This document shows, one piece after another, positions 10,440 through 34,418 of a stretch of 64,000 nt of DNA; position 1 is the first letter of the stretch; each line of letters opens with the position of its first letter. Below the pieces are notes generated by a model. That model was not told the DNA's origin and ran no database searches. It saw only the letters and a list, made by a program, of their open reading frames with translations. Origin of the DNA: Ascaris suum (Eukaryota; Nematoda; Chromadorea; Rhabditida; Ascarididae). A program made the position numbers and the translations under genes. Location: positions 7,723,300 through 7,787,299 of the forward strand of contig CM024179.1 of assembly GCA_013433145.1 (NCBI GenBank), in the 5' to 3' direction.

Positions 10440-11594
10440 ATGAAAACTCATTTCAAATTTCTTGGTTTTGACGTTATAGAAAAAGGACAAATTTCTTGGT
10501 CGATAAAGTCGACTGAAGCTAAATGTGAGTTGCCATTATTTCTTTATTCATGACTGATTCCAATCTTGCATAAATGCGTCTATTTTATTTCGATCTATTT
10601 TTATGCAATTACATTATGTAAAATATTCTGGTACCACGTGATTCATTTTGAACAATTAATATGCCCGTTATATTTTTCTCGAAAAGCTTTACATCACTAT
10701 TAGCATTCAAATACCACATAAATCATTTATTCAAAAATTTTTGCCTATTTTATTGACCTTTCACATAGTCATCAATCATGTTCAAATATAGCATTGTTCA
10801 AATATAGCAACACTGATCGGTGTTCAAATATAGCAAGTGTTACTTGCGTTAAAGTGTTGCTTCTTTCTTAGACTATTGCTGGTTGCAATATCGAACTTGC
10901 GGAAAATTATTCAATAACAAGCAAGACGATCAGTGAAGAAATTTTCCTATCTCGTAGAGGATAACCCGCAGACTCCTCCAAGAAGCAATCTTTTTTATGA
11001 AGCAAAACAATGACAACTCCACTATTTTTCCAGTTTTATTCGTTCATGTTCACTTTTAACGGATTTTTCATCGCATATTTGAATGAAAATAGCGGTGAAA
11101 TGAATACGAAAATTTCCCAGTAAATTTGTTTAATCTGAAATTGATATTCGAGCTTTATATTCATCAGAAGCTAGCTCTTTTTTTCACAGACTCAGAGATC
11201 CAGCAAATATACGAGCCCTATCTCCTACTGGGAGTGACAAAACAATACAATTCGAGGGTACAAGCTGAGGTCACAAACCGATCGCTTCAGTTGTAGTAGT
11301 CGAAGAAATTGATTTTCGTCACTTTCCAAATGCCAAGCGGGTTGAGAGGCCTTGAAATCCTGAAATCATTCACAATTTTACAAGGAAAAGAAAGAAGGAT
11401 GGTGTACAGTACACATTACAATACCCGAACACTTCAAAGAGAGTATCTCGCTTGGCGTTATTCTCAAAGCTCCATACCAAGGGATGCATGTCGGCTACAA
11501 CATTCTTACTGATGCCTCACGTGAAGCTTTGGATCGGAAAATATTTGCTTGTGGTCAATCGAAGAGGGAAAATGGAAAGAAGAGAAAAGGTTAA
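10440..11594 (+). CDS. Unidentified small gene, about 120 aa, three exons
   Basis: Not recognised. Model: 10440-10524, 11190-11257 and 11385-11594, total 363 nt in frame. Exon 1 starts at an ATG immediately after GCAGTCAG, a possible cis or SL trans-splice acceptor, and ends T|GTGAGT, a strong donor. Exon 2 follows TTTTTTTCACAG with matching phase (EIQQIYEPYLLLGVTKQYNS). Its donor GTACAA is weak. Exon 3 is the best supported: GWCTVHITIPEHFKESISLG, ILKAPYQGMHVGYNILTDAS, REALDRKIFACGQ and a basic KRENGKKRKG tail before TAA. AATAAA follows 100 bp later. The frame is also open upstream to 10218, so the first exon may be longer. Exon 2 to 3 joining is the weak point. Confidence 0.4.
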
Positions 11595-11695
11595 TCTTAA
11601 CGATAGAGATCCGTCGATAGGTTGATGCATTTCAACAACAACCATGACCTTTATTTTAAAAAAATGTATGTGCTGGAACTGGTTGTTGGTCCATT

Positions 11696-11701
11696 AATAA
11701 A
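11696..11701 (+). terminator. AATAAA poly(A) signal of the 10440-11594 gene
   Basis: Canonical hexamer 102 bp after the TAA at 11592. The convergent minus-strand gene has its own candidate signal, AATAAA on the minus strand, at 11650-11655, so the two 3' ends would overlap. Confidence 0.5.
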
Positions 11702-12015
11702 AAGAAAAACCATTATTCGGTTATTTGAGGTCAGGCCATCGGTTATTTAAGGTCGCTAATAAAAAAGATAAAACTGATAAAAAAGTAATTTCCCATTAGC
11801 AAAAAAAAACCAACTCCCGCCTCCTTTCGTCAGCCAAACCAAGTGCACCAACTTGATTCACAATTCCAAATGAAAATGACTCGCCAATTAGCGTTTTTCT
11901 TTAGTAGCCTAGCTGTGACAACGTGAAAGTCAAACAAAGCGAATTAAGAATTATAAAATTGTCGGTCAAGTGACAAGTGGGTGACGCACAAGTGCTCCGG
12001 TGGCGCTATGTCGCT

Positions 12016-15000
12016 TCATGTGATTGCTTTCCAAGAATAAACAAAATTATCTCGAAACCTGATAAATTATCAACTATTGTTAGTGATAAAAAACATAAAC
12101 GACACAAAAGCAATTTCGCCTGGTCACCGGCGACCATGACTCGTGGCAGCTGGTCTAGATATATATACACATATATGTGCATAAAGATCGTGACAGACGA
12201 TAAGTTTTATTGATAATTGCGCAGCGGGCATCCTTCTATCTCCGTGCTACCGCTACTAATTAATCATACCTCCTCAACTGTTAATCAAGCTTACGCACGT
12301 CCATCGTATCATATCGTAGAGATTTACAGTGTTTACCTGAAGATTCACAAATGTCTGCTTAGGCAGAAAATGTTGAAAAAATGAAATGAGATCAAACAGA
12401 TGAACTCACGTCACATTCGAGATCATAATACTTCCGGGCGGTGATGTCTCTAACAATTTCTCTGGTGCTTCATCCATATTGACACTAATATCGCGACGAA
12501 TATATAAGACGGCGATCGCATAGAATGCGAAATTTGATGGCTTAGAAACTGAAACGATTCACCTAAGAAAGTAAAATGCAACCTAAGAAAACACATTAGC
12601 GGAGGATTCCATTTTTGTTGCATAGCACTCTAACTGCGGAGTGGTAACGGTCAGCGATGGAATGTCGCACGACTAGGATTAAATCCTTCCTGGCGCGTTC
12701 TCCAAAAAATTGAATCCTTTACGAGAAAACTAAAGAAACGCAACTAACTTTGACACAAAAAAACTTTCAAAGGGATTTTACAATTTTACAACATTTTTAA
12801 AACCCATTCGAAAGTAATCAGTGATGGTATTGAAGCTTCCCGTAGCGTGTAGCTAAACAACGGAAAAGTTTACCTAGAATTTCAAAGGAGGCAAAAAAAC
12901 GCGCTATTATCAAGTTAAAAAAAGGATGGATGGGCTTCCATCGAGATATTTTATTCGAGATTATGCGATAATCAATGAATCATCTCAAAAGTTTAAAAAA
13001 TTAAGTCAACGAACTTCGAAAGATACGTCTGCCACTGATAAATGTTGAATGTATAAACGAGCAGATGACGTCATCCACCGTGAAACGCAATCTACTCTTG
13101 TCGTTTTCACTTAGGCTGTCATAACGTTCACGTAATTCATCCACTGCTTCTGAATTCATAATTGCGCCCAATCGATCCCAATTCCCATTGGATATATGTT
13201 GTCCACAGAGTATTGCTGCCTTAAGATATTCTACAAATTTTTTCACTTTCAACAGTTGTTTATTAATCTCCCTCTTAAATTTCACAGGTAATTATTAACT
13301 TCCCCCTTAAATTTTAACAGGTAATTATTAGTTTCCCTCTACCATCATCTTATTTGCAAACATTCAAATTGCAATCTGCCTAACAATTATTTGAAAGCAC
13401 AAGTTATATTTTTTTTTCATTAAAAAAACATTAACTAGATGTTATGACAACGTCACACGTCGAAATAATCAGTGATCTATAACGAAGTATAATCGGCTAC
13501 TCCTACTAATAAGCATGATCACATCAAAGAAAATAATAATATGCTGGAGGTGTGATTCACTGATATCAAAATGAACAGTCATGGCCTGCAAATGGAGGGA
13601 GGGGGCTGTAATCGTCTTGTTTTTTAGAGCAGTAAATACACCCTCACTTTATTTTAAAAGAAAACAGGATTTTAAAAACAGGACATTAAAAAAGCAGGGT
13701 GATGGATAATTATACAGCTATACTCAAGGATTACATATACTATCCACTATTGTGACACACAAAAAATGAGCTTCACTTCATCCATATCTAAAACTAAAAA
13801 CAGCGCAAACGTTATCAATCAGGTTCATTGGATGTATACTGCATTGTGATGCTAAATTCAGAAGGCAAGATTTTTGTGCCGATGATCAGCAACAGTTTAT
13901 TGGATTGTAATGAATCAACCGCTTCAGATCTTTGACTTATTAACTCAACAGTTCAAAAATTTCACATAGCAACAATGAAAATGAAAGTAAATAACCCCAA
14001 ACCAAGGTGCAATAAAACACAGGTGACGTTGATTGAATTTTAAAGTGGCCGTTTCACTTCCTTTGATTTCCACTTCACTTACAATTTATTCTACTGATGT
14101 CTGCTCTTGTCTGCTTCATTAAACAATTTCTATACGTATACAAAGACTTATCTTCTCTTAATTAACGTCGTTTGTTCTTATTCGGAAAGTTATTTATTGC
14201 TTAAAATAATATTTCTTTGCTTTATTCTTTTCTTTCCGTTATTTTACAGTTTTCTTCGTTTATTTGTGAATAGACAGTATTTGTAAAAAAAAAGAATAAC
14301 TTACCTCAGTAATTCCATTTAAGAACCCTTCAAGTGTGTATTCCTTCTCAAAAAAGCGTTGATAAATGAATTGTGAAAGCATATTGCAAAGCCTTCTTTG
14401 TAAATCAAATGAAGGAATCACTACACCACGTCTTGGTAGTAGAGTAAACATCTGTCTATTTGCCTCCTTCTTCGGTGAGTTGCATCCATGCTGAAAAACA
14501 CAATACTTGAAAGGTATATGCCTGTGGTTATACTTGAAGATGTTCTCGCTGAATAATGAATCAGCACATACACTGTCGTGCGATTGTGGTAAAAGTTATG
14601 GACATCATAGTTAAATGTGTCTGAAGGAGAAAAAGGAGAACGCAAAAGGCCGTCTATCCTCTCAAGTAGACAACACGTATCTATCGCAAACAGCTTTCAC
14701 CCTCCTTCCAAACCCCCACCGTATATTAGCACGGGCATTTGTTGCTTAATGGTCAAAATGTGGTACCATATAAAAACGGCATAAAACCGAATTCTTCTCA
14801 GAAAAACTAAACAAGACTGCCAATGCTGTATATTCTCAACCGACAGGAAGGCCTTGGAAAATGTTAATGCAATTTTGGCCAACATGAAAAACGAAAGGAG
14901 TTCAGCACCAGTTTGTAATACTTTTACAGGTATATCGCCGACGTCGTCGAAAAACGACCCTAAATGATTCAAAACATGGGACCCACCACTATTTACTTCC

Positions 15001-15765
15001 TCAAAGCGAAGTGATTATTTAAAAAAACTCTACAGGAATCAAACTTCTCCATTCTGTGGATCCGGATTGAAGCCGGTCTCAGTACCCGCCGAGTGGTCGC
15101 CCTTTACTCTGCCGCAAGGAGATCGGGTACAACCAATTTCTTTGCTTACGCTGCGGGACTAGATTTTAATCAAATCACAAAAACGCAATGGGCTAACAAC
15201 TTAATTGGTACTATTATTTATTTACTGAAAATAAGTGGTCATCCTGAAAGTTATAAAAATCACCGCTTTTGCAGAAATCCCTTTTCAAAGGAACTCTTTT
15301 CTTAATATAAAACAGACCAAAATAAACAAAAATAATTAACGGATGCATTGCGGAACAGCTGGTCACTATTGGGGCTTAAGAACGAAGAGGTCGATCTCGA
15401 GAACTTTTTTTTTTCCTTTCTCATTTCGGGAAAAATGAGTCTAAGAAGCGACTAAAATAGTTTGCGAATGCATCACAGTCTAAGCCAACCATCTCAAAAC
15501 TAGACCATTGCCCAGAAATTTAAATATCTTTAATATAAAACATGCCATCAATGCTTTCCACAAAAAGAGCTTTACAAATATAGTCCGAACAAAAAGGCGT
15601 CATTTTAACGTAACAAAATTCGGTGCACCCAAAAAATCGTACCTCAGGCTCAGGTTGCAGAGTTACCGCTCTCGCAAGTTTTGTTGAGCAAGAAGAAAGA
15701 AGTGAAGCACGACACTGACGTAACGAAGCCAGAAGGAATGTACTCGAACGTGACATCGGCAACAT
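12016..15765 (-). CDS. MAIP1: Mitochondrial matrix protein, probable MAIP1/C2orf47 homologue
   Basis: Exons, 5' to 3': 15643-15765, 14305-14490, 13027-13219, 12410-12548 and 12016-12058. Phases match at all four joins and give 227 residues. Residues 1-33 have an Arg/Ser/Leu-rich, acid-free start (MLPMSRSSTFLLASLRQCRA), typical of a mitochondrial presequence. Residues about 60-227 read LPRRGVVIPSFD, FFEKEYTLEGFLNGITEAA, GNWDRLGAIMNSEAVDELRE, FAFYAIAVLYIRRDISV and FRDNFVYSWKAIT, matching my memory of the Tim44-like domain of MAIP1, which binds matrix AAA proteases and helps maturation of the calcium uniporter regulator. MRPL45 shares this fold and is the main alternative. The protein is shorter than the human one (291 aa), mostly at the N-terminus. 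An ORF from ATG 15872 overlaps the start in another frame. Confidence 0.6.
14697..14972 (-). CDS. Unassigned ORF in MAIP1 intron 1, possible alternative exon
   Basis: The frame is open from TCATTTAG to 14697 and reads SFFDDVGDIPVKVLQTGAE then LLSFFMLAKIALTFSKAFLS, followed by GTTGAG as a weak donor. The reading looks like an amphipathic or membrane helix. The MAIP1 model does not need it because its flanking exons already join in phase 0. It could be an alternative exon, an exonised repeat or chance. Confidence 0.25.
   Translation of the reverse strand: MNHLGSFFDDVGDIPVKVLQTGAELLSFFMLAKIALTFSKAFLSVENIQHWQSCLVFLRRIRFYAVFIWYHILTIKQQMPVLIYGGGLEGG
15036..15305 (+). CDS. Unassigned ORF antisense to MAIP1 intron 1
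   Basis: Open for 89 codons from just after CTCTACAG (ending 15035) to TAA 15303. The first half is clearly GC-richer than its surroundings and reads FSILWIRIEAGLSTRRVVAL then YSAARRSGTTNFFAYAAGLD. The second half becomes AT-rich and loses character after ANNLIGT. This looks like one true exon or a retro-inserted coding fragment followed by intron. No family was recognised and no partner exon was found. Confidence 0.3.
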   Translation, partial: ESNFSILWIRIEAGLSTRRVVALYSAARRSGTTNFFAYAAGLDFNQITKTQWANNLIGTIIYLLKISGHPESYKNHRFCRNPFSKELFS

Positions 15766-16184
15766 TTTACTCCAAACGATGCTGGTGTCGTCGTTTGTAT
15801 GACAATACCCAATATTCGGTTATAATCTTCTAATGAATTGTCATGCTCGATCGGATCTGCAACCTCATCCATTTAGCGAACTCTAACAAAAATCTGACCA
15901 TTTTAGTTGCCCAAAAGTCGACGGGTAAACTTCACTACTTATCTATGGTACTACATTCACAACAAACCTTATAAAGCTATCAACTAATGAAACCACAATT
16001 TCGCAAATCATAAACGAAAGCCTTTCTTCCTCTTTTGCCGCTCTTCCTCCGCTTCTCTTCATAAACAAATATTTCATCCTAATATAACAAAAACCTCAGC
16101 CTACAATATGCTCATCACATTTGGCCACTAATCACTGAAATCAAATTTTTGAAATTCAGTGCCTCAGTTTTTAAAGATTATCCT

Positions 16185-16221
16185 CACGTGTTAACGAATT
16201 TTCAGCGTAACACGTGTTAAC
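16185..16221. promoter_or_regulatory. Two CACGTG E-boxes upstream of MAIP1
   Basis: The 11-mer CACGTGTTAAC occurs at 16185-16195 and again at 16211-16221, spaced 26 bp apart. The second copy lies within the 12-bp palindrome TAACACGTGTTA (16208-16219). The pair is about 430 bp upstream of the MAIP1 start. CACGTG is bound by bHLH factors of the MYC/MAX and TFEB/HLH-30 types. A role in MAIP1 control is inference. Confidence 0.35.
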
Positions 16222-17945
16222 ACTTCCTATAGCGGTAATGAATTGAAAAACTACCTTAAATTTCAATTCGTTATGTTCATTAATTATGAAAAACTCTCGA
16301 GCAATATTTTCTATCCACATTTATCATATGAACCGTACGCATGCTGGACTCCCTATTTTTAAATTGGGCATATTTTCAAATCTATAGGTTAAATGGCTAA
16401 ATCTTCCCAATTTTCTTGCCAAGTGAAATATGACGAGAGCAAAACTTCAGACACTATATCAACATTGCCAGTTCAAATATAGTCGACCACGTCCATCCAG
16501 CCGGTTAAACAGCGATCGAAATTTACAAATTTTGCACAGCTTTACTCGGTTCGTTGAATGTAAATATAGAGGGCATACTTTCCTGTATTCTGAAAATCTA
16601 TCTAATCACTTTCAGGTCCTCCAATTCTTCTAAGCGTTGGGTACTCTTCTTGATGGCTTCATTAAATGAGTAATAGTACATTTCAATACAGTATTTTACG
16701 CCATCCACTCTTAATCTTTTCATTCCCACTTTGCACATAGCTATAGCGCACGACTACTCCTTCAAGAGTCGACTATCGGTTAATTGAAATTGTATGTTAT
16801 TATTATTCTATTTTTTTGCAACAACCGTTCTGATTCCGGCAAAGGAATTCAGGAAAACTAGATTGCCTCCATATATATGACCTGCATAAATCATGCGGTA
16901 CTTTCTATTGCTAGGTTACTCTCATTAATCCGATGTTCATTATTAAATCAGCGTTTTTCGCCACGATGCATATACCTGTTCGATTACAATGATTTCTTTT
17001 TTTCGCTTCTTTCTACACGTTATATTCACCTTTCTATAGGGTAATCGATCAGTGATTGCTTTCAATAGGAAACATCAATTAAGCAACAATCGTTGAGCAC
17101 ATTTAATGAGGAAAGCTTTTTGCAAATCGCCGAGAAAATATAACCGCATTTGAATATTTTGAAAGAAAGCAAACACATATGCGTTCAATAGAAATTTATC
17201 CCTCATTTTTCACACATCTTTATATAACAATTATTATGAAACCTATTTTTAATTTCGAGATTTAAAGAGAAGAAAAAAAAGAAAACAAAGAGAAACGAAA
17301 ATAGAACGCCAATGAATGCACAACAAAGACATCACACAAAAAAGACTTTGAGCAGATACTAAAACGGCCAAGAAATATCACCGGACTGACCGCAGAAATA
17401 AACAAAACCTCTAAGAGATATCACTGAATCGACACCAATATCTAACTAATATCTAAACAAAACAATATCTAACTAGCGAAAAAAAAAGATACAAAAAAAA
17501 TATCACACTTTTCTATGGCCAATTATTATTTCGTTTTTATGTCTAAAGCTGTCAATTGTCTCTCTTCATAGCGTATTTTTCTTTCGCCAATAAATTTATA
17601 CTCAACAGTAATATTTTTCAAGATACTACAAAATTATCTTTAATCAGCGCCAAACAGTCGTCCGCTAAACCTCTGCAAAAAAAAAAACCGGAAATAGAAC
17701 AGCTGTCAATAAATTTATGCGTTACTGCTTCTTAGGATGGCACGAAAAATTGAATGCACTTAATAAACGTTTAATTAGCATAAAAACAATGTGACCAGAA
17801 AGAGGAAAGAACTCTTGAAGAAGCAATTATGGCAATAAAAATATGACTAAATTTAAATTCAACTAATCCGACTAAGCTATGAAAAAAAAAAATATACGCA
17901 ACTAAACAAAACAACAATTATTTGAATATTTTTTAAATTTAACTG

Positions 17946-17958
17946 TTTATTATTTATT
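17946..17958 (-). terminator. Candidate poly(A) signals (two AATAAA) for the R3HDM gene
   Basis: Two minus-strand AATAAA hexamers, at 17946-17951 and 17953-17958, about 690 bp past the R3HDM stop. The region is a TAT/ATT-rich stretch where the hexamer is common by chance. Confidence 0.25.
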
Positions 17959-18641
17959 ATTATTATTGTTATTATTAATACTATTAGCAATAAAATGAGA
18001 CTAGAAAGTATTGCCAAAAAAAAAAACAGACAACAAGAGTGAAGCAATAAAAAAAAAACATTTAGAATCGAAAACAAAATCGGTAAATAAAAGAATCGCA
18101 TAAATGTGGAGTAGATGAGACATGAAAACGAAAACAAGAAATGAAAGAAATATCAGCAAAAAAAAGAAAAAAGAGATTAACTCTATTTGTTTTTCACGCA
18201 TGAAATTTGCAGGAAAAAAAAATAAAGCAACACTTAAAAGTTCTTTTCTCAACGTATGGGGGGAGGGAGGGGGGAAATAGCCCGCAAACACGATCGGCAG
18301 TCTCGCCCTCACCATTTTTTCAAATCTTCAATCCGTTTTTTTTTAATTTCGAAGTGATTAGCAACGATTTCTGACAGGATAAAATCCTTCCAAAGAAAAA
18401 AAAGCGGAAACTATTTGCAGCACAAAGATTGTTGCAAATCATCAATCACGTCCGTTTTTACAAACAAACAGAAGACATTAGTGTAACGTCTTTCTTATTC
18501 ACCGTATAACTATGGTAGTGAGTATTACTATAACCGACACCACACAACAACCATAAAATGACCGCATCGAAAATCTCTTTTTCTAGAGTACAAGTGCACC
18601 AGCGCAAGGGCAAAGTAAAAGAGACAACAACGAAATGTGAA

Positions 18642-30542
<11,901 letters not shown>

Positions 30543-31044
30543 CACGTCACCTGAAAGCTTTTCTTTATCACTAACTTCTTTTTTGTCGATGTTTGAAAGA
30601 AAAATAAATCAAAAAAGCCTGTATCAAATATGAGGACAGAATTGAATTACAATCTACGAAATGATCACGATAGGATCTTATTCGGATCTCAATGAATTGA
30701 ACAACGAAACAGTTAAACGAACTTTCAAATATGCAACACACAACTGTTTAGTCAACATATATGAAGATATTGGCGTATGAAAGAGGAAGACATATAACTG
30801 TCGCCCATTTATAGACCACCCGAATGATTGCACGAGTGGTCTAGAAAAGGGGGTGGTATTCAATCCGCAATAAACAATGAAATAATATGAAATCCCCAAA
30901 AGTTTCTAAAGCTTTTTTTTTTTGCGCGCGCGCGGTACTTTTAATTAATGAGTTACGCGATTATCATTATACAAATGAACATTAATATTCAAATATCATT
31001 ACAAACGATATTCTCAATAATAAAAGAAACTGACAATATTTCTT

Positions 31045-31064
31045 AAAAAAAAAAAAAAAAAAAA
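31045..31064. repeat. Poly(A) tract, 20
   Basis: Uninterrupted A run upstream of the R3HDM start, 66 bp before a 20-C run. Confidence 0.95.
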
Positions 31065-31129
31065 CGCAATATGCATAATAATAAACTCATTTATTATGCT
31101 ATATGCAAATTGCATATTTAATTCCCTTT

Positions 31130-31149
31130 CCCCCCCCCCCCCCCCCCCC
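31130..31149. repeat. Poly(C) tract, 20
   Basis: Pure C run about 590 bp upstream of the R3HDM start codon, in the possible promoter or 5' UTR region. Confidence 0.95.
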
Positions 31150-31608
31150 ACATTCTTAATATAACAACTACTATTCTATATTTCAATATTGAGATTAGAT
31201 AAGCGTTTGTTATGATAATATAAATTTATTGCAATGTTTAACCATAAAACTTCATAAGACAACGTTCTCATAAAAGTATAAAACAACGTTCTCTAGAATT
31301 TACAACGCAATTTTCATATAAAATGCGATATTATTCTATGAAAGAAGATATTATAAATTATGCATTTTTTAATGCAAAACATAAAAGTTTAACAAATAAT
31401 TACACAAAGAAAATATAAAATAATATTGTTTTTTTTTTTTTCTAAGCGAAATTTGTTGCAATGATGCAAAAATTATGATGGATGCAAACAAAAAAAAGAC
31501 CATCGTAGATTTGAAAAATTAGTTCATTTGTCAATGAAGTGAGCGTTGTAGGTTTGTTAGTCAATAAGCCGAAGAATATTTGCGTTCACAACGTTTTTCT
31601 TCAATAAG

Positions 31609-31620
31609 CCCCCCCCCCCC
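31609..31620. repeat. Poly(C) tract, 12
   Basis: Pure C run on the plus strand. Confidence 0.95.
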
Positions 31621-32619
31621 TTTAGAGTATTTCTCAAGTCTAGGCTTTATTCCTATGGATCGTTCAAACTTATTGCATCTTTATATTTCAATTTCTCATT
31701 TAAATGTTTTGATTTTTCTCTCGCAATCTATTATCGCATGCCATGTTGATAATTTCAGGATATCAGCTTGAGCAAATTTAGTTCGTTTGGATCTCTACGC
31801 TAAAAGTAGAGCTAAAGGTATGCTCCACCTATAGAAGAGAGAAAGGATATTTATAGAAAAGTGAAAAAAAATTCAACGATTTAAAAGTATGCATTCATAA
31901 ACAAGACGCGCTATTATTGATAAAAGCCCAATGCCTTGCGGGTCCCATATTTTGGCTCATCAAAACCTTATTGGAATGTGGTAATTTATTTTGCGACTGC
32001 GTCTGGTCCGATGATGATTGAGACCATTTAAATCCCATTAAGGTTAGCTTCCTATGTAGTCTAATCGAAAAACGCGATATACAAACGGATACATCAGCGA
32101 CATAACTGCGACTGAAATTAAGATGAAAGGAGATGGGAGGGGGGAGGGGGTACCATAGTTTTTTGAACCTAGACAATTATGTGGCCAAGATGGTGATTGA
32201 AAAATCAAAAAAAAAAAATGCATTTCAAAGAAGTTAAACGAGGCTTTACGTTTAAAAATCAGCGCCATTCTAAAGGCAAAATATCAAAGAAGATAAATCT
32301 TATCTTTTCTCTCCTTTATTTCTTCATTCCCCTCCCCCAACACCCCCCTCCCCCTCCCTCGACGACCGTCTTTGGCCTATGAAGAACCTCACCGAAATAA
32401 TGGAGCTCGTTTATTATGACAAGCACGATTGCACACTATTTGGCAAGCAAAACCGCAGCCCATTACGGCCCCTAAGGCAAATCGTAATCCACCCGGGCAA
32501 AACAACTTGTTACACAAAATGAACATCACTATCGATGACACAGATCCATTAGAACTCATCCGATCATAGCAGATTATTCGCCAGAACACCCCGATCCCGT
32601 ATTTTTCCTCCCCTACCAA

Positions 32620-32630
32620 CCCCCCCCCCC
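32620..32630. repeat. Poly(C) tract, 11
   Basis: Pure C run within a C-rich stretch, 32600-32660. Confidence 0.95.
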
Positions 32631-33465
32631 TCCACCCACCGTTTTTGTCCTCTACTCCCCCTCACCTTTAAACAGCCGGTAGAATAGGCCCACAATGCAT
32701 ATATACATATCCCAAAAAAAAAGAGCATAAAAGCCATTAAACTCAATGTAAGTATATTTGTTTGAGTGGTGAACGAGAAGAATGCACTTGCATTGAGCAA
32801 TTGTGCTGCTTTATGCGTTCGGCTCGCTATCGTTTATTTCTCTCTCTCTCTCTCTCTCCAATTCAACACAAACGTTCTGCTGCTTTTTTTTTAAAAAATT
32901 TCTATTCAATAAAGATTAATTCATTTTCAAATATGATGTGAGGAATTAATAGTCGAAATAAAAGAAATTCATTTTTTTCTTTTTGGAAAATTTTCATTAA
33001 AAAGCAAAAAAAAAAATTTTTTTTTTTTGAAAATGGAATTTCGAAAATATTTTCATTCTTCGCATTTATTTGGTGTCATATATGGATGCTTCTTTTCCCC
33101 TCATTTTATACCTCTTTGATCGAAATTAAATTTCCGCCAAAATTATCACTTTTAATCGATCTTTCGATTTAATAATTAATAAAAATAGATAAAAATCATT
33201 TTTTATTTGAATTTGAATGGAAAACTTTGAAAGAATTTCCATATTTCTATTGACAAAGGAAATGATGAAACTTAGTGTTCGATATCACCAAAAAAAAAAC
33301 GCCAAAATTTTCATCGCTTTTACGATTTTTCTAGAGTTTTTTGAAATTTCCGATTCTTTTCAATGATTATTTATAGCGTAATTTCGGCTCATTTCCTGAA
33401 AATTCCGGAAACTGCTCTGGTGTATCATTCATGACCAAGAAAAGAAAGATGGATGGGAAAAGGGA

Positions 33466-33475
33466 GGGGGGGGGG
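33466..33475. repeat. Poly(G) tract, 10
   Basis: G run on the plus strand, the only one among the C runs left of 35 kb. A C run follows 135 bp later at 33611, so the pair could fold back. Confidence 0.95.
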
Positions 33476-33610
33476 AGACAGGAATAGGGGGACGAGATGA
33501 TACATATTTCTTCTGAATTATTGCATAGCAACTCTGCACGTTTTAAGGAAAACCTTCTCAGTGAAGGCAAATCTCGAGTCGCCACCACCTTACCTCACCT
33601 TTCCCCCCAC

Positions 33611-33624
33611 CCCCCCCCCCCCCC
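33611..33624. repeat. Poly(C) tract, 14
   Basis: Pure C run preceded by a CCCCCCAC stretch. It is opposite in strand to the G run at 33466. Confidence 0.95.
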
Positions 33625-34020
33625 TTATGTGCGAGCGCAAAAAGGAGGTGGTCTGCTGAAGAGGTGTGGGACTTTATCGGAAGTATTGGCTGTATCTTAG
33701 CATCTTCAACGTGTCACTGCAACACTTTCACAGTCCTCGTTTATCTCATATAGTAAACCATAGCAGGTTAATCAACTTCAACAGATATTTATTGTAAGAA
33801 TGAAATTTTTTTAATTCAAATGGCCATTGGAAACTGAATCTAATCTCGTATTGTTTTCCCACCAAAGTTTCAGTTGATGTCCGTTTCATAATCTTTTTTT
33901 ATTTCGTTTAACGCATATGAGAAGCACAACCTCATTTATTGCCGTTAGCAGAAGTGGTGGATCGAATTCGCTCATAGTTTAATGGACTACTCATCGAGAA
34001 TTAGAAATTAACGATACCCT

Positions 34021-34032
34021 CCCCCCCCCCCC
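34021..34032. repeat. Poly(C) tract, 12
   Basis: Pure C run, followed by further C-rich sequence to 34067. Confidence 0.95.
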
Positions 34033-34414
34033 AACCTTTTATCCCCTCCCCCATCCTCCAATCCCCCATAATATATTAGTGAATATATATAATATACACT
34101 GTGTGCGCATAGTTTAGCACAAAAAAAAATCAACACATATTTTTATTCGTTAGCAAAATATTCCTCACGTATATTATTCATAAATACTATCTGAGAGAAT
34201 TGAGTCACCGTTCTCAATTTTTGATTAGCGTTTACACTGAACGCGTTGCCGTTACTCAAATAACTACCACATCATCACCTATATGAGTGAAAATAAACCC
34301 ACAGTTAAGGTAACTTTAATATAACAAACAACTTTTTCATCCTCTATTCATGTACTTCTTATGAATAAATAAATAAATGCATAAATTTATAACCTGACCA
34401 GTTATTATCTGATT

Positions 34415-34418
<4 letters not shown>

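Larger units (their letters stand above)
15766..18641. other. Intergenic region, MAIP1 5' side to R3HDM 3' side
   Basis: AT-rich, with many short A and T runs. The MAIP1 promoter and the R3HDM 3' UTR should lie here. Apart from the E-box pair and candidate poly(A) signals listed separately, no coding or RNA gene was recognised. A G-rich stretch occurs near 18258-18275. Confidence 0.5.

Noticed and set aside
32389..32619. Cysteine-containing minus ORF (CNKLFCPGG)
   Set aside because: No signal peptide or known cysteine spacing; surrounded by AT-rich and poly(C) sequence.
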